A program made the position numbers and the translations under genes. From the NCBI GenBank assembly GCA_030248065.1, contig JASAMV010002792.1, forward strand, positions 1 through 64,000: DNA of 64,000 nt, given 5' to 3'. The first letter of the stretch is position 1. Each line of letters opens with the position of its first letter. Under the pieces are notes generated by a model. The model was not told the DNA's origin. It searched no databases and worked only from the letters and a program-made list of their open reading frames with translations. Origin of the DNA: Rhynchonema sp. JSB1_4 (lineage: Eukaryota > Nematoda > Chromadorea > Monhysterida > Xyalidae). This document shows positions 48,229 through 64,000 of the stretch, in pieces.

Positions 48229-48940
48229 GGTGATTACTGGGCGAAGTGAGATTGGGTAAATTTGATGGTTATGCGATGAATCAATTGTCAAAATCAATCA
48301 AATCAATCCATTTTCGCTTGCTATTGCTGTACCCTGACATACAGTAATCCAAATAGTAATGTATAAATATGTATGTACATGATCGACGTCAATTTACGAC
48401 AAAAAGCCCCGTGGTGTATTTGTATACATACCACAACCCCACCTACCGTAACATTGTGATTCGCAAGTCCTATAACATTCTGGGATCCACTAACCATTCC
48501 AAACCCAGGGTACGGTATGCTTACGTCACACGCGACACACACGACACGCGCTTCCCTTTGTGCCACAGTCAGTGCTTCACTTTGTTCTTCTATGTTCTTG
48601 TGGTTTAAAATTAAAATTAGGTATCCTATCCTTCGTTTGTTCGCTTAGTTAATTCTTTGCAAATATTATTTCTTTCTTTTCCAAGCGCTAATTTGCGCGC
48701 ATGTGGGCATTCATCCCACTGCCAACCTGACGGTGATCTCGCTTTAAAAATTCGTGCGAAATTTTGCTTTTAATTTCAGAAGGGCGCCACGATTCGACAA
48801 GAAGAATGAAGGTGGCTTCAGATTCGGAATTGATTGGATCAAGAAGATAATTTGTTGTGTTGACGTCTGGACCTTTCGAAGAAGAAAATTAACCTTGTTA
48901 TATTGCTCAAACATCCGTTCACTCACACTCACAGAACAGA
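48229..48940. promoter_or_regulatory. Head-to-head intergenic region, lectin/TIL and OGT
   Basis: The two start codons face away from each other across about 710 bp, so the promoters of both genes must lie within or near this stretch. A possible acceptor (cactcacag) sits a few bases before the OGT start, so an OGT 5' untranslated exon may also be here. No specific promoter element is identified. Confidence 0.45.
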
Positions 48941-60559
<11,619 letters not shown>

Positions 60560-61623
60560 ATGGCAGTAAACAATGAATGAACACTTTGCGCCTGTTGTGG
60601 ATATAGATTTCGTTTTTGGACATCTCTGAATACTTTGACTGTAATATTTCCTGAAAATTTCTCTTGTTCAATTTCCAGTGCGTGCGAGTGTGTGTGTGTC
60701 TGTGTTCAGATCGCCTTTGCCTCTGTGTGTAAGCTATCGTATGGACTGCTTGTTTGTGTTCCACACTTATTTATCTGCGTTACATAATTTAACCCACTCT
60801 CGTATTTACAGTCTATACCCGGTTTCGCTGCGGCCCAATTACTGTTTCGATTAATGAATCTTTGTTCTGTGTCCGGTTTGGTTCTGTGCAGTTTTTTAAG
60901 CTTTTAAAACACTGGTTTTGTAATTATTTTATGGTTGTATAAATCGTGTGTCACTCGTTTGTTGTAATACCGTTAGGGCGTTGTACTGGGCTTTGCTTCA
61001 AATTCGTTATTTGTGCAGTGTGCGTGTGTTTGTTAGTGTTTCCAAACTTTGCCATCACCAAAATGTCAACTTTCCATATGGCATATGAGCATTATTTTAC
61101 TGAAAGAATGAATTGCTGATTTGTTGAGTTTTGTTTTAATGTTATAATTTTTGTGCCCATACATATTATTTTGATAACTTTTTCATGTACATTGTCGTTT
61201 TTTATGTCTGTGCTCCGCTTGTGTATTCCTATTCCGCTGCTATCCGTGCGTCTATTTACCGTTAGCTTTCCATTTGCCATTTTTTTCAATATTTTTCGCG
61301 CTCCATGGGATATTTTGTCGAAACATAACGTTCGTTTGTTGCTTTCTAGTTTTTTGCCGTCTGAACTGTACCGTGTTCGATATAAAATATTGGAAATCAA
61401 AGACCGTATTTGGTGCATCTTAGTTTTGCATGTTATTTGAGTGTTGCCCTCTCACTCGCCTGTTTTGGCTACAGAAATTCTTTTTAATTTTCAGTTCTCT
61501 GTCCAACCTTCAGGCCAATTGTGGACTGGTTGACATGCTGTTGTGTGAAGGACGTATGTCAGCCGGTGTACAATAAGCCCAAAGCTCATTTGTTTGCATT
61601 TCAGGCGCAAAAAACGATCAAAT
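60560..61623. other. Spacer between OGT and DNAJC1
   Basis: AT-rich 3' flank of OGT and 5' flank of DNAJC1, same strand. An acceptor-like tttcag precedes the DNAJC1 start, so a 5' untranslated exon may lie here. No other gene is seen. Confidence 0.5.
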
Positions 61624-63891
61624 ATGGTGCTGTTGTTTGTGATTTTCTTACTGCTCTGTTGTTGCGTGCCCGGGTCGTTGGCAGAATTTGACGATTGGAC
61701 GACGGATGATTTTGCGATGTTTGATTTGGTGGAAGAGTTGCAGGGCATCAACTTCTATGAAATGCTGGAGGTCAATCAGGTTGGTGGAAGATGTTCAGTC
61801 ATTCCCCAACGCAGCGAGAGTTCACTGGCAAACTTAACAAGAGTTTGCTTCATTTATCCTTCCCTCGTAAACGGTCCGAGCCTGGAACTGGAGGCCCTGT
61901 ACTCGCACCAACCCCAAACGAGCCTCTGTCACATTTTTTGTTGGTGCGCACGTAATCGAAATCTCTATCTGTCAATCGACCAACGTGAAGTAGTTCATGG
62001 GGATGTTGTGTCTAACGGTATTCACACACTCATAATGTGTGTGCATGCGGTCGCATGACCGATATCAAGCGTAACCAGTTTTTTTGGACAACCAATTTTG
62101 ACGCCGTCCTGAATCTTCTCGCGACCGAAAACGAGTATAGATGATATGTCATCTCTAGGGATCGGTGGAGGGGTACCCGACACGTACCCTTTTTGGATGC
62201 CCCAGCATTGGCGATCCCTTGTCGCATTCCCCAGTGCACTATGCTTTCGATACAGGACGCACGAGTTGGCGATATCAAACGTGCGTATCGACGTCTGAGC
62301 CTGATGTTTCATCCTGACAAGAACAGGGCGGAAGACGCGGCTGTCAAATTCCGACAGGTATACTTCCAACAAATTTGTTGCGATTTTGTAAGAATTCAAA
62401 TCAACCAGTTTCAAACCTGCGTTTTCAGTTGGCTGCTGTGTACGAGGTGCTCAAAAATGAAGCCACGCGTGAAAGGCGAGTTTCGTCCGTCAAAACTGTT
62501 TTGTTTGGAAAGTTGTTTATTGTGGATTCTAATTTCTATGAAACGTTTTTTTAGGTACAACAACGTACTCGAGTTTGGCCTGCCCGATTGGCGCCAACCG
62601 ATTTTCTACTATCGAAATCTGCGCAAAATGCCGCTCTGGGAAACACTGCTCATTCTGACCGTCATTGTTTCAATTGCTCAATATCTGATGATGTGGGGTG
62701 CTTACTGGGAACGAAAATACACTATTGTTAGTAGTTTTGACAAAGAAATACCGAGACGAAATTCAGCGGATGGTTATCGGTTCGGTGTTTTGCCCGCGTG
62801 ACTTTTGCATTACTGAATCAATGTTTAGAAATTTTCGTATTAGACTGCGGATATGTAACAAATGACGTTTATCCTGGCTGAAATCAGTGACATGATGCTC
62901 AAGTCTCGACATATCGTCATAATGCAAACGCCAAGTGATCGCACCTCTTTGTATTCTGTTGTCGCGCGCTGCTGCCTAAAATATCGGTAGTATGTTTTGC
63001 AGCAAAGTTATCTCGAGTCGAAGCTGCGGAAGCAAGAGAAGAAGCTGAAACGTAAACACAACGTCGACGTGGATGAGCTGATTGACGAACAGGTGCAGGA
63101 ACAATTACAGCGACCGAACTGTAGATCGTTGTTCCCCATTTGGTTGTTGAGGTTGGTATTTTTTGGTTCGTTGGTTCAGTTCAGATTGCCCTCTTTATAG
63201 TGGGTCTCCTTTAATGTCAAATTCACCAGTATGGTGTCAAAACGTGACCGACTGTACTGTCCCTCACAACACAAGTCTAATAAAGACAAGGTTAATTTTG
63301 ACTCTTCTTCAGAATAACGTTCGAGGCCATTATATCTACACCCACGGCATTGAAGGGTCTCTATGATTGGGCGATGACGCCAAAAGTGGTATCTGCTGAG
63401 GAAAATTCTGATGATGAATGTTAGCCTGATTTTCTGTTTCTAGCCTGAAAAGTTCAAACTCGAGCATGCGTGCATGAATTTCCAAGGCCAACTTGGTGGT
63501 CGGTCTTCTTCCAAGGCCATCTTTTAACTAACATTTACGGTGGTCCAAAATTAGTGGCATTTGTAAATCTCCCAAGATATCCCATCCGTAACGATCGCCC
63601 TTCCCACGTCAGAAAACCACCAGTGACCCAAACGGACAAGAGACGTATGCAAGCGTAACAGAGTGCCATGTTTAGCGCACCAAAATGATCCGAAGTCTCA
63701 CATTCCCAATTGCAGCAGTGCCCGTGCGGGAACGAGTGCGCGTTGAACACGTTGAGTACGATATGGCCGAGGCTGCCCGCCCGGTGAATACATGGACCGC
63801 GGTGGACTCGGGCCAAAACAGGGAACTGGCCAACAGCAAACCTACAGAGACCAGGACTGGACGATGGACGATCGATGAACTGAATTATCTG
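61624..63891 (+). CDS. DNAJC1: DnaJ homolog subfamily C member 1-like, ER membrane J-protein, 3' end beyond window
   Basis: Endoplasmic-reticulum membrane co-chaperone that stimulates BiP-type Hsp70. Exons are 61624-61779, 62256-62357, 62429-62475, 62555-62726, 63003-63151, 63313-63419 and 63716-63891, phases consistent. A signal peptide or first anchor (VLLFVIFLLLCCCVPGSLA) precedes the J domain (NFYEMLEVNQ..IKRAYRRLSLMFHPDKNRAE) with the essential HPD. The family-diagnostic FGLPDWRQPIFYYRNLRKMP comes next, then a transmembrane helix (ETLLILTVIVSIAQYLMMWG) and a lysine-rich cytosolic segment. The last exon seen ends in the start of a SANT domain (TGRWTIDELNYL). The rest, including the second SANT, lies off the right edge. 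Intron 3 uses a GC-AG donor (GAAAG|GCGAGT); only this gives the expected R-Y-N junction. Confidence 0.9.
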
Positions 63892-64000
63892 GTGCGGATA
63901 TTTTGTTTCCAGCTTGCTTCGGACGACCTTCGGTGAGAGCAGTCCGAAACGGACAACCAAAAACTGCACACAAAACTGGCACCTGCTGCACAACTCATTT

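Overview
The window is nuclear DNA from an animal. It carries nine conserved metazoan protein genes, all split by spliceosomal introns. The exons were joined by hand, and in every gene reading phase is kept across all junctions. Domain content (K2P channel, T-box factor, SLC5 cotransporter, Rh transporter, C-type lectin, OGT, DNAJC1) says Metazoa and fits an invertebrate. The phylum cannot be fixed from this sequence; a spiralian such as a flatworm is possible but unproven.

Layout, left to right. A small foldback element lies at 61-243. A two-pore-domain K+ channel (3307-6916, minus) is followed by a Tbx6-like T-box factor (8973-12507, minus). About 7 kb without recognisable genes comes next, then a sodium/solute cotransporter of the SGLT type (SLC5; 19829-26788, minus, 15 exons) with two strong hairpins in its last intron. 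The spacer from 26.8 to 30.1 kb holds a roughly 540 bp inverted repeat. A kelch-repeat protein (30146-32326, plus) ends in a possible prenylation motif. From 33.9 to 41.3 kb there is a block of satellites and inverted repeats, including an array of about 207 bp units and a 1.6 kb structure with 312 bp arms. The recognisable part of an Rh ammonium transporter (41341-44084, plus) begins directly after this block, and its N-terminal exons were not found. Tubulin chaperone A (44861-45613, plus) follows. A secreted C-type-lectin/TIL protein (46330-48228, minus) is head-to-head with O-GlcNAc transferase (48941-60559, plus, 20 exons, 1046 codons). DNAJC1 (61624 onward, plus) runs off the right edge.

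The genes are unrelated housekeeping, membrane-transport and developmental genes and do not form a pathway. The most unusual signals are genome-level. (1) The 10-mer TGATGTTTCA occurs at least 23 times on either strand, about 15 of them within 50 bp of a coding-exon edge. (2) Intron donors are relaxed: about half of 67 inferred introns have a pyrimidine at +3, often GTTGGT or GTTAGT. (3) Several families of foldback elements and dispersed repeats sit mostly in introns and spacers. All counts were made by eye.
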